Of a stretch of DNA of 64,000 nt, positions 9,947-21,426 are shown piece after piece. Both the position numbers and the translations under genes were made by a program. Origin of the DNA: Codonopsis lanceolata (lineage: Eukaryota; Streptophyta; Magnoliopsida; Asterales; Campanulaceae); NCBI GenBank assembly GCA_013146195.2, contig CM028378.1, positions 36,182,227-36,246,226 of the forward strand, read 5' to 3'. Each line of letters opens with the position of its first letter. Within the stretch, counting starts at the first letter, position 1. The notes beneath the pieces are model-generated. The model was not told the origin of the DNA and searched no databases. It saw only the letters and a program-made list of their open reading frames with translations.

Positions 9947-11056
9947 TCACATGCATCCTATAGCTTTCTTTCTTTGAGGCAAACTCACCACATCCCAGGT
10001 TTGATTGGATTCTAGAGCTACAATTTCTTTGTTCAGGGCTTCCACCCAATTAGTAGTTTGTGCAGCTTCATTGTAAGATTGTGGCTCTTGTATATGGATC
10101 ATAGAGTTGACACAATGTTGATGTGTATGATGTTTATTTAAAACATGATTGGGTTTGGTGAAAACAGATGAGACAATATAATCTTTCAGCTTCACAGAAG
10201 GATATCTGACTCTAGTAGAGATTCTTGTAGGAATGAGAGGATCTACATCTTCTCTGATGTCATTAGGCTCATCAAGGTTAATGTTAGTTTCATTCAAATC
10301 AGCATTAAGATGAGTATGACAATTAGGAGTATCATCATGGAAGAGATTAACAGCAGAATGTGGTTGCATATCAACAGCAGAATTTTTATTGATGAAAGGA
10401 AAGATAGACTCATGAAATATGACATGTCTACTAATTAAAACTTTGTTGGTCTCAAGACTGTATAAGACATAGCCTTTCTGTCCTGCAGGATAACCTAACA
10501 GAACACATTTTATTGCTCTAGGAGCAAATTTATCTACTGGATGAGTGGAAGCATAACACAAACAACCTATAATTCTCAGGTGATCATAACCAAGCTTGGT
10601 TTTATAAAGAGCTTCATAAGGTGTTTTGAAATTGGTGGCTGCAGTAGGAATTGTGTTTATTATGTGGGTGGTTGCCAGTAAACAATATCCCAAAAAATGG
10701 ATTGGTAGCCCAGACTGAAACCTAATGGCCCTGGACTTGTCAAGAAGATGCTGATGTTTTCTCTCAACAACTCCATTTTGTTGATGAATGTCTATACAAG
10801 AGCTATGATGAACAATACCTAAATCACTGAGATAAGGTATAGCTTCACTATTATAAAATTTTGTCCCATGATCTGTCATACAAAATTTAATAGATGTTTG
10901 GAAATGGTTGTGGACATAAGCATTGAACTGTTTCAATAGGGAAAACACATGAGTTTTAGTAGACATAATGAAGGTCCAAACTCCTCTTAAAAAATCATCA
11001 ACTATAGTTAAAAAATATCTACAACCATTCATGGTAGTCTTCCTGTGGGTCCCCAA
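9947..11056 (-). pseudogene. Copia integrase, catalytic core and C-terminal region
   Basis: An open frame of 369 codons. The DDE triad is visible: Asp in 'LTIVDDFLRGVW', Asp in 'CMTDHGTKFYN' and Glu in 'HQQNGVVERKHQHLL'. It is followed by 'KTPYEALYKTKLGYDHLRIIGC', the conserved region after the core. The hydrophilic linker toward reverse transcriptase follows (about residues 230-330). A -1 type frame change joins it to the zinc-binding and pre-integrase part at 11029-11056, and a TGA ends it at 9947. Confidence 0.9.
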
Positions 11057-11838
11057 AGATCACAATGTATAAGATCAAAACAGGCTTTACTTTTAATATT
11101 GCTAAGTGTGAAAGGCAGTTTATGTTGTTTAACTAAAGGACACACATCACACTGCAAGATACTTTCTGTATTAAGGTTCTTTTGATTACACAGAGGACCT
11201 AAACAAAAAATTTTCTTAAGAGTACTTAAAGAAATGTGTCCAAGTCTTTGGTGCCAGCAAACTATGTCCTTGTGTCCAGTGGCATTAGTGCAGACATGTC
11301 TGGAGGTAGGGAATTGTTCAGCTTTGAGAAGATACAGCCCATCATTCAGATCACCAGTAGCTATGATCTTGGTCATCTGAAGGTCCTGGAAAAAGCATTG
11401 TGCCCCAATGATGATTGTGTGACAATTAATTTGCTTAGTGAGTCTAGAAATAAATAGAAGGTTGTACTTGAATTCAGGTATGTAGAAGACATTATGTAAA
11501 GTTAACTGTGAGTTGATGTAGGCTTTTCCTATATGTGTCACTTCAACTTTAGCACCATTAGGTAATGAAAGAATAATATGGTGATCAACAATATTAATAT
11601 CATGCATGACAGATAAAGAAGTTCATATATGGTCAGTAGCTCCTGAGTTAATGATCCAAGTATGTAAGGAAACCTGTGGTTTAAAATCATGTTCAGTAAT
11701 TGAAGTACCTGCCATGTGAGTCATACCAATGAATTTATTCCCACTTTGATTTGTGTTGTACTCTTCAGGACTTTCTTTGGCTTTAAGCATGCTCATAACT
11801 TGGTTCATTTGTTCCTGCAGTTGTTCAATACTGGACAT
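11029..11838 (-). pseudogene. Copia protease and pre-integrase region
   Basis: The protease active site reads 'WIINSGATDHI' (about 11630-11660), where the family has Asp at the Asn position (codon at 11647-11649). An in-frame TGA follows at 11623-11625, just after 'ATDHI'. The next frame (11607-11029) continues with the protease body ('LHNVFYIPEFKYNLLFISRL') and then the pre-integrase zinc region, with His-His ('WHQRLGHIS') and Cys-Cys ('CDVCPLVKQHKLPF'). It ends in 'IHCDLWGPTG', which leads into the integrase core in another frame. Confidence 0.87.
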
Positions 11839-12956
11839 TCCCAGTACATGTTGTTGTTGTTATCTGCATTCCCATTTTGTGTAGATTGCACTTGCATGGC
11901 TCTGGGATTAGTAGATTGTCCCTGATTTCCCTGATTCTTCCTAGTTTGTCCATTCCCAACAAGTTTTTTGCTGAATTTGGATCTGTGTGCAGGGTGGTTG
12001 GGATTCCCTAGATGCCCAATGGGAAACCCTTTAAGTCTGTAACATTCTTTTTTGATGTGACCTTCTCTGCTGCAATGGCTGCAAAAAATGCCTTTTCTAA
12101 ATGTGGTTCTCCCATTTCCCATCCTGCTTTGAGAAGATCCTGAATTGAATTTATTTGGCACAAGCTGAGATTTCCCTAATTGAGTAACATTGGCTACAAG
12201 AGAGCTTATCTCAGATATGTAACCTTGCCTTTGTGTCTCTTCCTGTCTGACTATATAGCAGGCTTCAGCAATCGTGGGCAACGGTTTCATTCTCAGAATC
12301 TGTCCTCTTATGTTTACATAACTTTCATGTAAACCCATCAAGAACTGCATGAGTTGTTTCCTCTGATCCCTTGATTCTTGATTCTTTGAAGAACCACAAC
12401 TGCAGGGACACTTACATACTGTAATGGGGTCTAAGGCTGAAGTTTCATCCCAATAACCCTTCATCTTATGAAAATAAAATTCCACAGATCATGTCCCTTG
12501 TTCCAGTCTATGCAATTCTTTCTCTATTTGGAAGACCCTGTGTCCATCAATCTTAGCAAACCTTTCTCCAAGTTCCTTCCATACAGAATTGGCGTCGATC
12601 ACAAACCTCAAACTATTACTAATTTCTTCAGTAATTGTGTTGAAGATCCAAGAGATTATCATATCATTGGCCCTAGCCCACAGAGGAAATAAAGAATCTT
12701 CCTTTTCTGGAATAGGATAAACACCATTCAAGATAGTGATTTTGTTCTTGGCTGACAGGGCAATTTCAATTGATCTCTTCCATGAGTTGTAATTTTCACT
12801 TCCTGTTAGTTTTGTAGCAACGAGAACGAGTCATGGGTGATCATTGTTGTACAAATACAACAGGTACATATTGGAATCAATCCCAATCTCCATGGAAACC
12901 CCTTTGTTCTTCTGTTTCAATTGATCGTTCTTGGCCCCTAATGATTCTTCTGTCAT
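11805..12956 (-). pseudogene. Copia gag (capsid and nucleocapsid), broken
   Basis: A likely original start is the ATG at 12956-12954. The frame is stopped at about 12831 (TGA), then resumes with 'TGSENYNSWKRSIEIALSA' and an 80-codon open stretch (12731-12489: 'LWARANDMIISWIFNTIT', 'RVFQIEKELHRLEQG'). These are typical of Retrotrans_gag-type capsids in plant copia elements. After another TGA (12486-12488) the last part (12485-11805) carries the nucleocapsid zinc knuckle CSHCSREGHIKKEC (CX2CX4HX4C, about 12040-12082). The protease lies downstream in another frame. Confidence 0.88.
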
Positions 12957-13016
12957 TGTTTAGGGTTCAAATGAAAGAAGAAGAGAAGGGAACGATTGTT
13001 GAATATCAGATCTCTT

Positions 13017-13028
13017 GCTCTGATACCA
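13017..13028 (-). other. Primer-binding site (initiator tRNA-Met)
   Basis: TGGTATCAGAGC on the element strand, directly next to the 5' LTR. It is complementary to the 3' end of plant initiator tRNA-Met and is the usual copia primer site. Confidence 0.92.
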
Positions 13029-13362
13029 TGACAAGAAACACAAGTGAAACAAAGGATTCTTGGATAAATCCATTGAAGAGAAGAGATTTTTGTTGTTATT
13101 GAAAACTTAACAAAAACAATTACAAAGGCTGAAAAATATATATGAAACCCAATAACGGGAAGAAACAAATCACTAACAAGAAAAAAAAAACAGCCTTTAA
13201 CTATGAACGTATTACAGCCAAGCCCTTGTACTTTGCAACACAACAGAATTTAGGTATCTTCTTAGTTTTGACTTCAATTCTCCAAACTTTGCGCTTGATC
13301 TAACTTCAGCCCCTTGTCTTAGGGTATAACTGCAATTGAGGTTGCTGTTACTAATGTTAATA
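13029..13362 (-). repeat. 5' LTR of the copia element
   Basis: A 334-bp direct repeat of 8201-8538 with about a dozen differences and a small change in an A-run. The - strand ORF at 13212-13415 lies in it and is the same LTR reading as the tail of the RNase H frame. Confidence 0.93.
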
Positions 13363-13367
13363 AATAT

Positions 13368-14554
13368 GTATATGTATATAAAGGCATAAGCACATAACAC
13401 TACTATATATAACATTTTCCCGCCTAAAACACCTTTCTAAAAGTAGAAAGTATCAAAAAAATGTGTCATGCCTTGAAAATATAAGTTTTCTTGTTTTTGA
13501 CCCCTTTTATTTCAATTTATATTGCTGGAAAAACTCTTTATTTCTTGGAAACAAATTAATTGAATGCATAGTAATTGGAGCCTAAAAGGTGAATCATTTC
13601 TTGGCAAGTGAATCACTTCCATTTGTCTATCTATATAAATAAAATAAATATGTATTTTTTATAAACAAAATCACAATAAAAAACATGGCCGTAAACGAAA
13701 TAAAGGCACTCATATATATTTTTTACAATACATATTCAATTATGACGTAAAAAATACATAATCAATTTAGTTCAACAGTATACTGTAAACAATATGGATC
13801 TTGACCATAAAAAATATGTATTCTGACGATATTGTTATACAATACATATTCAATCACAATAAATATGGATCCTGGCCGTCTTTTCGTTATTGGAATATTT
13901 TTTACAACTTGAGTGGAAGATAAACAAAAGAAGTTTTCCAAACAAATAAAATAAATATAAAATCATTTCAAGATTTTAATTTTAAGACCTATTTTATAAA
14001 TTTGTAGTTTTAAAAACATACCTATTAAATACATATCGTAATTAGAGATATGTATTTTATGTTGTACTTGAAATATAAATAAAAAGATCTAGAAACTAGA
14101 GATCTTTATGTTAAAATAGATGAATTACTTTAAAAATAAATTAGAAAAACATATCTGATAAATACAAATTAAAATTTTGAAGATGTGTTTTTTTTTTCGT
14201 TCTACTCGAAATCTAAAAAACAGGTCTAAAAATTGGAGATCTGTATTGTATAACAGATGTATTTTATAAAAAAAATTAAAAATAAATCTGATAAAAAATA
14301 TCTAAAATTTTCATATCTTAATATTAATGAAACATATTGTTATTTTAAATTGTATTTGTTAGTAGGCAATAAAAGGGAGACAAATCCCACGAGAGAAAGC
14401 ATGTGTTGTTTTGCAAACCAAACTTTTAACAACTGCGCATTTGTCCATATAGCTAATTAAGTACATTGGGCATTGTCAATTATAAAAGTACCTTTCATTA
14501 ATGGTGGAACAAAACAACTATATTGTTGATTCTCGTTGTATCTAGATTTATATC
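13368..14554. other. AT-rich spacer with a degenerate tandem repeat
   Basis: No gene. Most of the region is made of words such as 'aatacatatt(c)aat' and 'tatgtatttt'. The part 13945-14360 is a degenerate tandem repeat, listed separately. Confidence 0.5.
13945..14360. repeat. Degenerate ~138-bp tandem repeat, about 3 units
   Basis: Units begin near 13945, 14084 and 14221. The last two are clearest: 'agatctagaaactagagatct' and 'aggtctaaaaattggagatct', each followed by 'aaaaataaat', then 'tctgataaa' and 'aaaattttgaagatgtg'- or 'aaaattttcatatct'-like ends. The first unit is poorly conserved. Confidence 0.5.
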
Positions 14555-15778
14555 TGCTCATACATTATATTAGTTTTATACATTAGTGACTAATTGGGCT
14601 GCGTATCAATTAACGTGGCAACTGTGTATAGAACTTTGCCTAAGAATAGTTTTGTTTTATAGACTTCACAGGTTCAACGGAAGACCTCAGTTGTACTTCA
14701 CCGGAAGACCTGCAACAGCAACCAACGGCAGACCTTGTCTGCACATGGTCAAGCATGACGTGTCCAGTCAAACAAGTCTTAGTGGATCAATTAAATTTAT
14801 TCCCATCAGTTTGAATTTAAATTGAGACATTCCCTGGCTTCTCAGACACGCCTACAACAGCTTTCCGAAAAGCAGGAATACTTTCGAAGTCTGAACAGTG
14901 ACAGAGCAGGTGAACAGAATGACACCTACAGTCTGTACCAACTCTTGCAGACCTGACATCCGGATTGCCCTACTACCAGTCTCTGCATCCATTCCCTGCT
15001 CGATATCAGTGAAGACGAAATCTTCAAGACAGCTCCATGCATTTAATGCATTTAACCTAATAGAGCTGTTACACTTCGTCTTCTCCAACGGATCTCCAGA
15101 ATGCTCCAGCTATAAATGCCGCGATTAAAGACTGAAGATACACACTTGATGAAATGCTCTGAAAATATACAACAACTCAAAGTCTTTATACTCAGTGCAT
15201 TCAAGAGATCTTAAACAGATCAAGAAGTCCTCAACAACAACAAGAAGACCCGCATCAACACTTATCTTTTAACTTCTTGTTGTTTTCTTTCAAAGCTATT
15301 CTACTGCACTAATTAAATATCTTGTTTACCCAGATATTTAATTCCTAAACCCTCAAACAAAAGTCAATATTTTTGTACACGATCCATCGGGTATATTCAT
15401 TCTAATAGAACTAGTGGAAAACATAGTGCACTTTTAAATCCAAGGTTGACTGCCTTGGTGGTGGACGTAGCACTCTTTATAGTGTGAACCATCCCAAAAT
15501 ACTTGTGTTCTTCCTTTACTACTTGCTTACTTTTGAACTGTTTATTATTTCCTTTATCTATATCCTTAACAGCAGACTTGTGTAATCAGTCAAGTCTACC
15601 GGTAGTCCTTAATCGGCAGACTTGAACCTGTTTCCTTGCAAGACTTCCGCTACTTCAATCTTCCCAATAGATTATAAGTGCTTGTCAAAGGAACTTACTT
15701 AAAAAGTTTTTAAGTGTATAATAAGCTATTCAACCCCCCTCCCTTTCTAGATTATTATTGTGCCCTTTGGGACTCACA
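14555..15778 (+). repeat. 5' LTR of the Sirevirus-like element
   Basis: It starts TGCTCATACATTATATTAG and ends GACTCACA, two bases before the primer-binding site. The start is set by where similarity to the LTR at 38113-39364 begins. It shares 'gggctgcgtatca', 'agacttcacaggttcaac' and 'ggcagaccttgtctgca' with that copy. The repeated word (C)GG(A/C)AGAC(C/T)T is common in it. Small ORFs inside are not genes. Confidence 0.85.
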
Positions 15779-15780
15779 AT

Positions 15781-15792
15781 TGGTATCAGAGC
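15781..15792 (+). other. Primer-binding site (initiator tRNA-Met)
   Basis: TGGTATCAGAGC, two bases after the LTR end. Confidence 0.92.
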
Positions 15793-15847
15793 TTAACTCT
15801 TTGAAAACTAGTTTTTCCGAGATTAAACTCTTGAGAGACTCGATCCA

Positions 15848-18120
15848 ATGGCACAAACACACTACATGCTGCCTACATCAAATGCGAACCACGTCCCAAT
15901 ATTGGACGAAGTCCATTTCGATGTTTGGAAGGATAAGGTAATGCGTTTTATGAACTCCATTGACAACAGGTTATGGAAGTGCGTAATAGCAGGACAACAT
16001 GTACCAATGAAGGCCAACCTTCTAGCCTCCATTGCTGAGAATCCTGCCGAAGTACCCAAAGAAGAATCAGAATGGACAGAAGACGACAGAAAACTAGTAG
16101 AGCTAGATAGCAAAGCAATCAACATCATTACTAGCTCTCTAGACACAAGCACGTACCAGCAAGTGATCCGATGTACAACTGCAAAAGAGATGTGGGAAGC
16201 TCTTGTGGAATACTTGGAAGGAGACCAAGACAGAAGAGATAACAGAAAATACACATTCATCCAGCAGTTTGACTCCTTAAAAAAGGATCCGAAGGAAACC
16301 TTGAGACAAGCATATGATCGCTTCAGTGAAGTAATTAATAGTTGCTTTTCTCTTGGTAGAACCTATGACAAAAAGGAAATGAACATGAGATTTCTAAGCT
16401 CTCTAGGTAGCTTGTGGCATGTTAAGACCACTGCCATGAAAGAATCCAAAAACTTAAACGAAATGACTCTCCGTAGTCTTTACGCAAGTTTGAAGGTTTA
16501 TGAGCTCGAAGTAAATCAAGCTCTAGAGCAGGACAAATAGTTCAGAACTATGCCCTTGCCAGCCATGGTCCAAGAAGAACCCACTGTTGAAAACAAACCT
16601 TTCCACTTCCTCCAATGAAAACGATTTTCTTTCAGACGAACAATTTGATATGTTTGTAAAACGCTTTCAAAAGTTTGCTAAATATGGAAGGAAGGACACA
16701 CACCAGCAGTCCTTTAAAAAGACTGGTAAAAGTTCATCTAAAAAAGAGCTTGTGTGTTATAATTGTAAAAGACCTGGTCACTTCGCCTCCAAATGTCCAA
16801 AGCCAAAATTTGAAGCATACCGAAGACCTACTTATAAAAAATTTCAAAAGCAAAAGGGTATGCTGGCTGAAGACATAGAAAATAAATAGGTTGCTACATG
16901 GTTTGAGACTGATTCAGACGAGGAAGAGGACGATTGTGAGCAAGCTAACATATGCTTAATAGCTCATGATTCAGGTCCCACCTATGACTCTGAACATGAA
17001 GTCGAAGTCTCACCTAGTCCCTTGGACAAAAGTGAGATCAACTATGAGAACTTCAGTAAGGAAGAACTTCTCAAGGATAATCAAGATATGCTTGAAGAGT
17101 TCAATTCCTTTAGAGTAGCCTATGTAAAACTCGCCAAGAACTGTGAGAAGCTTGCTGTTGGGAAATCTCTGATGGCAGCTGAGATTCAATCTCTCAATAG
17201 CTGTCAACAAGAAAGTATCAAGCTTAAAGGAGAAAACAAATTCCTTTGTGACAAAATCGAATGTCTCACTGAGCACATCAAAGGACTCGACCTAGAGAAA
17301 ATTGCCTTGCAAAAGACAATTGACTCTTGGAACAGCTCCAAGGATACCTTTGAAGAAATCCTTTCAAGCCAAAAGTCATGTAAAGATAAATCTGGCATAG
17401 GATATTCTGATGAGCCCAGTATGCAATCTCATCTGTCACAGAGAAAGGTGAATCCTCCGAGACTGCTTATGGTATCTCCTTCTCTAAACAGACGTTGGGA
17501 AACAAGGGGAAACAAGGTCTTGGATATTCAAGTGTACCTTATGTTTACCCCAAGGCTCAAAAAGGGAAAGCCAAGATTACTGCTTCAAATGAGAAACCTG
17601 AGAAAGTAACGGTAGAGAAACTAAAGTCTGCCGACAACAACTCTGCCAAGGCAAAGTCTGCTGGCGGTAGACCTACTAAATCTCTACCGATGACTATCAA
17701 GTTTTGTCTATGAAACAAGCAAGGCCTCTGTACCTGTTGAAAGTAAACTTAAAGGTATTCTACCAAATCCTTCTAAAAGGATTATCAACAGACCAGCCAA
17801 GGCTAAATCTGCTGGTAACATACCTAGGAAGATCCAAACGAAACCAATTAAGTCTACCGTCAACAAGCAAGCTGAACCAAGGACGGCTGTTAAGGTAAAA
17901 GATAATCACAATCACTCTTCAGCTAAGGCCACTGACGGTTCTCTATAGAACTTCCATTTATGTCATTCTTGAAATTGCCTAGGCCATCTGGCCCAGAATG
18001 TCTGCTAAGGTTCACTCCAAAATCTGAGAGACCTAGTTCTCTCAAGGTTAGGCAAGTATGGGTTCCAAAAGGTTGCTAATCCTTAGGACCCAAAAGAAAA
18101 TAAAGGGGACCTTGTTTCTT
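15848..18120 (+). pseudogene. Sirevirus-like gag, broken
   Basis: It opens with MAQTHYMLPTSNANHVPILD. The 230-codon capsid part contains 'FDVWKDKVMRFMNSIDNRLW', 'SKAINIITSSLDTSTYQQVI' and 'TAKEMWEALVEYLEG' (UBN2/gag-polypeptide type). TAG stops it at 16538-16540. A one-base frame change near 16600 leads to the next part, with zinc knuckle CYNCKRPGHFASKC (16754-16795). A second TAG (16887-16889) is followed, in the same frame, by an acidic linker (TDSDEEEDDCEQ) and a predicted coiled coil (about 17022-17350: LLKDNQDMLEEFNSF and following heptads). After about 17400 the frame is lost, although Lys/Ser-rich 'SAKAKSAGG'-like segments continue to about 17900. Confidence 0.88.
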
Positions 18121-18143
18121 TAATTCTTTTTCAGGTATGCTTC

Positions 18144-18572
18144 ATGGCTATAGATTCAAAAGATAAAGACATCTGGTACCTGGACAGTGGCTGCTCTAGA
18201 CACATGATAGGAAATGTAAGTCTACTCGATATAGTCGAAGCCAAAGGTCCCATTACGCTTATTTTCGGAGACAATGCAAGAGGGAAAACAATTGGGTATG
18301 GCTCAATCACTAGAGGAAGTCTCTCCATCAACAAAGTTTCTCTTGTGAACGGCTTAAAGCATAATCTACTGAGCATATCCCAATTCTGCGACAAAGGACT
18401 AATCTACCAATTCAACTCCAACCAGTGTCTCATCAAAGATCGTGAATCCTGCTCTACAATACTGACCGGCAATAGACAAGGAAACGTCTATGTCGTAGAC
18501 TTAAATCTTCTAGGGAGATTCTCCAGCCTTTGCCTAGTTGCTAACAACGTTCGAGACAACAGTTGGCTATAG
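18144..18572 (+). pseudogene. Sirevirus-like protease and pre-integrase start
   Basis: 142 codons. The aspartic protease site is intact: WYLDSGCSRHM (about 18171-18206), followed by 'IFGDNARGKTIGYGSI' and 'LKHNLLSISQFCDKGL'. The pre-integrase region begins ('CSTILTGNRQGNVYVVDLN'). A TAG at 18570-18572 follows 'DNSWL', where the related copy at 52302-57140 has no stop. The fused zinc region continues in frame afterwards. Confidence 0.9.
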
Positions 18573-19115
18573 CACAAGCGTCTCAGTCACCTCAACTTCA
18601 AGCACCTCTCCAAGCTCTCCAAAGATGGGCTTGTCAAAGGTCTACCTACGGTGTCTGCCGACCATGATAGAAGTTGTAAAGCTTGCCAATTAGGAAAACT
18701 TTCCAAGTCTTCCTTCAAAAGAAAGTCTGTCATGTCAACAAACAGACCTCTTAAACTTCTACATATGGATCTCTTTGGACCAATCACTACAGTCAGTATT
18801 TCAGGAGACACGTATACACTTGTAGTAGTTGACGACTACTCTAGGTTCACCTGGATCGAAACAATGACTTCGAAAGATGAGACATATGACCTAGTCACCG
18901 CTCTTTTCAGAAGACTTCAAACCCAAAAGCTTGAAGACATTAGTGACATAAGATCAGAAAATGTCACCGAATTCAAGAACAATGGTGTAGAAAGATACTG
19001 TGATGACCACGGGATCGGCCACAACTTCTTTGCTGCCGGAACTCCTCAACAAAATGGTGTAGCTGAACGAAAAAACAAAACACTGATTGAAGCAAAGAAG
19101 AACTATGCCGCGTAA
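18573..19115 (+). pseudogene. Sirevirus-like integrase, zinc region and catalytic core
   Basis: It continues the frame with 'HKRLSHLNFKHLSKLSK' (His pair), then 'SCKACQLGKLSKSSF' (Cys pair) and the core: Asp in 'VVVDDYSRFTW', then 'IRSENVTEFKNNG' and Glu in 'TPQQNGVAERKNKT'. The second catalytic position is Glu (codon 18957-18959) instead of Asp, and the usual Gly of the motif is Val. In the copy at 55932-56990 the same place reads Asp-Asn-Gly. The frame ends at 19115 by a frame change within the helix after the catalytic Glu. Confidence 0.88.
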
Positions 19116-19683
19116 GCAAAACTTCCAAAGTACTTCGGGCGTAAGTCGTCAACTCGCATGTTTCACCCGAATGATCCCCGTAAACAAGTTTCATAACAAA
19201 ACTCCATATGAAATATGGAGAGGAAGAGCCCCAAACATAGGATTTTTAAAAATCTTCGGCTGTAAATGTTTTGTTCTTTATAATGGAAAAGAATATAGAG
19301 GAAAATTTGATGCAAAATCAGATGAAGGAATTTTTCTGGGGTATTCCAAACATTCAAAAGCATTGCGCATTTTCAGTAAAACTCATTTGAAAATTTTAGA
19401 ATCTGTGCATGTTACTTTTGATGAATATGACTTGTTAGAGCCTAGAAAGGCTCCGAATGTTGCTAATGATTTTGATAATGATGAGACAGGTACAAATACA
19501 ACATCTTCTTCCACTCCTCTTAATTTCGCTGCACCCTTCCAGCTTCTATTAACCCTTCACCAAGCGGAGACTTCAACTCGCGGGTACATCAGCCCAACTC
19601 TTTCGTTGACCCGAACCTATCTCTTCTGTTTTACCCCAAACACCTTTGCAGATCACTCATCCTTCTTGTTCACCAGAAAATGA
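19116..19683 (+). pseudogene. Integrase C-terminal region and linker
   Basis: A new frame (open from 19087) with 'NKFHNKTPYEIWRGRAPNIG', 'LKIFGCKCFVLYNGKEYRGK' and 'KSDEGIFLGYSKHSKALRI', the standard copia sequence after the integrase core. The Thr/Ser-rich tail (about residues 140-198) is out of the original frame and has no family resemblance. Confidence 0.85.
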
Positions 19684-20772
19684 AGGTTTCGAAGATCCTA
19701 TCTCTCCTGAACCTGATTTTGGTGAATGACCTTCTCAACCTACTCCAGAATTCTTAAGGGAAGAACCCACCAGAAGTGATCTTCCTCCAACTATTATTGA
19801 AACAATAGATCATCATATTTCTCAAATCATTGGTGATCTCAACTCAGGAGTTCGTACGAGGAATAGAGTTCGAAATGAAACCATGTTTGCATTTGCATTC
19901 GTATCTGAAATCGAGCCAAAGAAGATTGATGAAGCTATCGAAGATCATTACTGGATTGAAGCTATGCAAGAAGAGATGAACCAGTTTGAAAGATGCAAAG
20001 TGTGGAGCTTAGTTCAAAGACCGACTTACCATCCAGTTATCGGTACCAAATGAGTATACAGGAACAAAAGAGATGAAGATGGGAACGTCACTAGAAACAA
20101 AGCTAGATTGGTTGCTCAAGGCTACCGACAGGAAGAAGGAATTGACTTCGATGAAACATTTGTTCATGTTGCTAGATTAGAAGCAATCGGACTCTTTCTA
20201 GCCTATGCTTCGTTCATGGACTTCAAAGTTTATCAGATAGATGTGAAGAGTGCCTTTCTGAATGGTGATCTTCAAGAAACGGTATACGTTGAACAACCTC
20301 CAGGCTTTGTCATTCAAGACAAACTGGATCATGTCTACCGACTCAAGAAAGCACTTTATGGCCTAAAACAAGCTCCCAGAGCTTGGTATGAAACTCTATC
20401 CAAATTCTTAATTGAACAAGGATTCGTGAGAGGAAGAATAGACACAACTCTGTTCATCCTCAAGCACAAGGTCATTCTCTTCTGGTACGAATCTATGTGG
20501 ACGACATCATCTTTGAATCAACTAACCAAAGCCTGTGTAAGAGATTCGAGAAGCTGATCCAAAGCAAGTTCGAGATGAGTATGGTGGGAGAACTCACCTA
20601 CTTTCTAGGACTACAGATTCAACAGACTTCCGACGGAATCTTCATCAGCCAAACCAAATATGCAAAGGAACTCATCAAGAAATTTGGTCTTGATTCAGCA
20701 AAAGGATTTGAGACTCCAATGTTCACCAACCGCCATCTTGATAAAGATGAGAAGGAAAGCAAGAGAACATGA
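19684..20772 (+). pseudogene. Sirevirus-like reverse transcriptase, broken
   Basis: The N-terminal part runs in frame from about 19860 ('IDEAIEDHYWIEAMQEEMNQF') to a TGA at 20051-20053, then 'NKARLVAQGYRQEEGIDFDET', 'DFKVYQIDVKSAFLNGDLQE', 'YVEQPPGF' and 'LKKALYGLKQAPRAWYE' up to 20557. The catalytic YVDD box is intact but sits in another frame (20494-20505, start of the 20497-20772 stretch), so a frame change separates the fingers/palm from the active site. After it come 'FEMSMVGELTYFLGLQI' and 'SQTKYAKELIKKFGL', also typical. Confidence 0.9.
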
Positions 20773-21426
20773 CCAAATACCGAGGAATCATAGGTTCACT
20801 TCTTTACCTTTGCCGGGAGATGCTGTGAGACTACATTATGTTTGCCGTTTGTGTTTTGCAAGATTTGAGCAGTATCAAAGGAATCACATTTGCTTGCTGC
20901 CAAACGTATCATCGGATATGTTTCAACAACTACAAATCTAGGTGTGCGGTATTCCAAAGCGCAACAACTTCGATCTAGTTGGATACTCGGATGCAAATTA
21001 TGCGGCTTGCCAAAGTGGCGAGAAGAAGCACCGGTGGGACTTGTCAATTTCTTGGAAATAGACTTGTCTCATGGTCATGCAAGAAACAAGGGCGGTTGCA
21101 AACTCCACCAGGCGAGAATATATTCTTTGCGGCGGCTGTGCTCGGCTTTTATGGAAGCAACAGACTAGTGGACTCGACATCAAAGCGTAAATTGTCCAAT
21201 TATGTGTGACAACACCTCGGCAATTCGGTCTCAAGAATCAGTGATGCGCGAAGACAAAGCACATTGATATCCGTTATCACTTCCTCAAGATCATGTGGAG
21301 AAAGGTAACATCGATGCGGAATACGTTCCAAGGAATATCAATTGGGCGACATACTCACAAAGCCTGGATGCCACCGAGTTTGCTTATTTAAGGAGAAATC
21401 TTGGTATGATTGATCCTACTGCTTAA
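20773..21426 (+). pseudogene. RNase H region of the Sirevirus-like element, heavily decayed
   Basis: Recognisable in pieces in changing frames: 'AAKRIIGYVSTTTNLGVRYS' (about 20893-20952), a 'GYSDANYAACQSG'-like stretch (about 20980-21018), then 'ARTKHIDIRYHFL' (about 21250-21288), a 'NIDAEYVP' and 'GDI' stretch, and 'DATEFAYLRRNLGMIDPTA' before TAA at 21424-21426. At least five frame changes or stops occur. The last stop is probably the original end of pol. Confidence 0.82.

Larger units (their letters stand above)
8201..13362 (-). mobile_element. Ty1/copia LTR retrotransposon, full length, inactive
   Basis: A 5162-bp element read on the - strand, flanked by the 5-bp duplication AATAT (8196-8200 and 13363-13367). 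It has two LTRs, a tRNA-iMet primer-binding site, a polypurine tract and the copia order gag, protease, integrase, reverse transcriptase, RNase H. The LTRs differ at roughly a dozen positions by eye, so the insertion is fairly old. Several stops and frame changes break the polyprotein. Two catalytic aspartates are asparagine (protease and reverse transcriptase). The short LTRs and the gag type suggest an Ale/Retrofit-like group, but this is not settled. Confidence 0.95.

Noticed and set aside
13212..13415. Separate small - strand gene
   Set aside because: Lies in the 5' LTR. Its C-terminal sequence is identical in type to the LTR-encoded tail at 8388-8530.
15862..16260. 132-codon - strand ORF
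   Set aside because: Shadow of the gag frame on the other strand.
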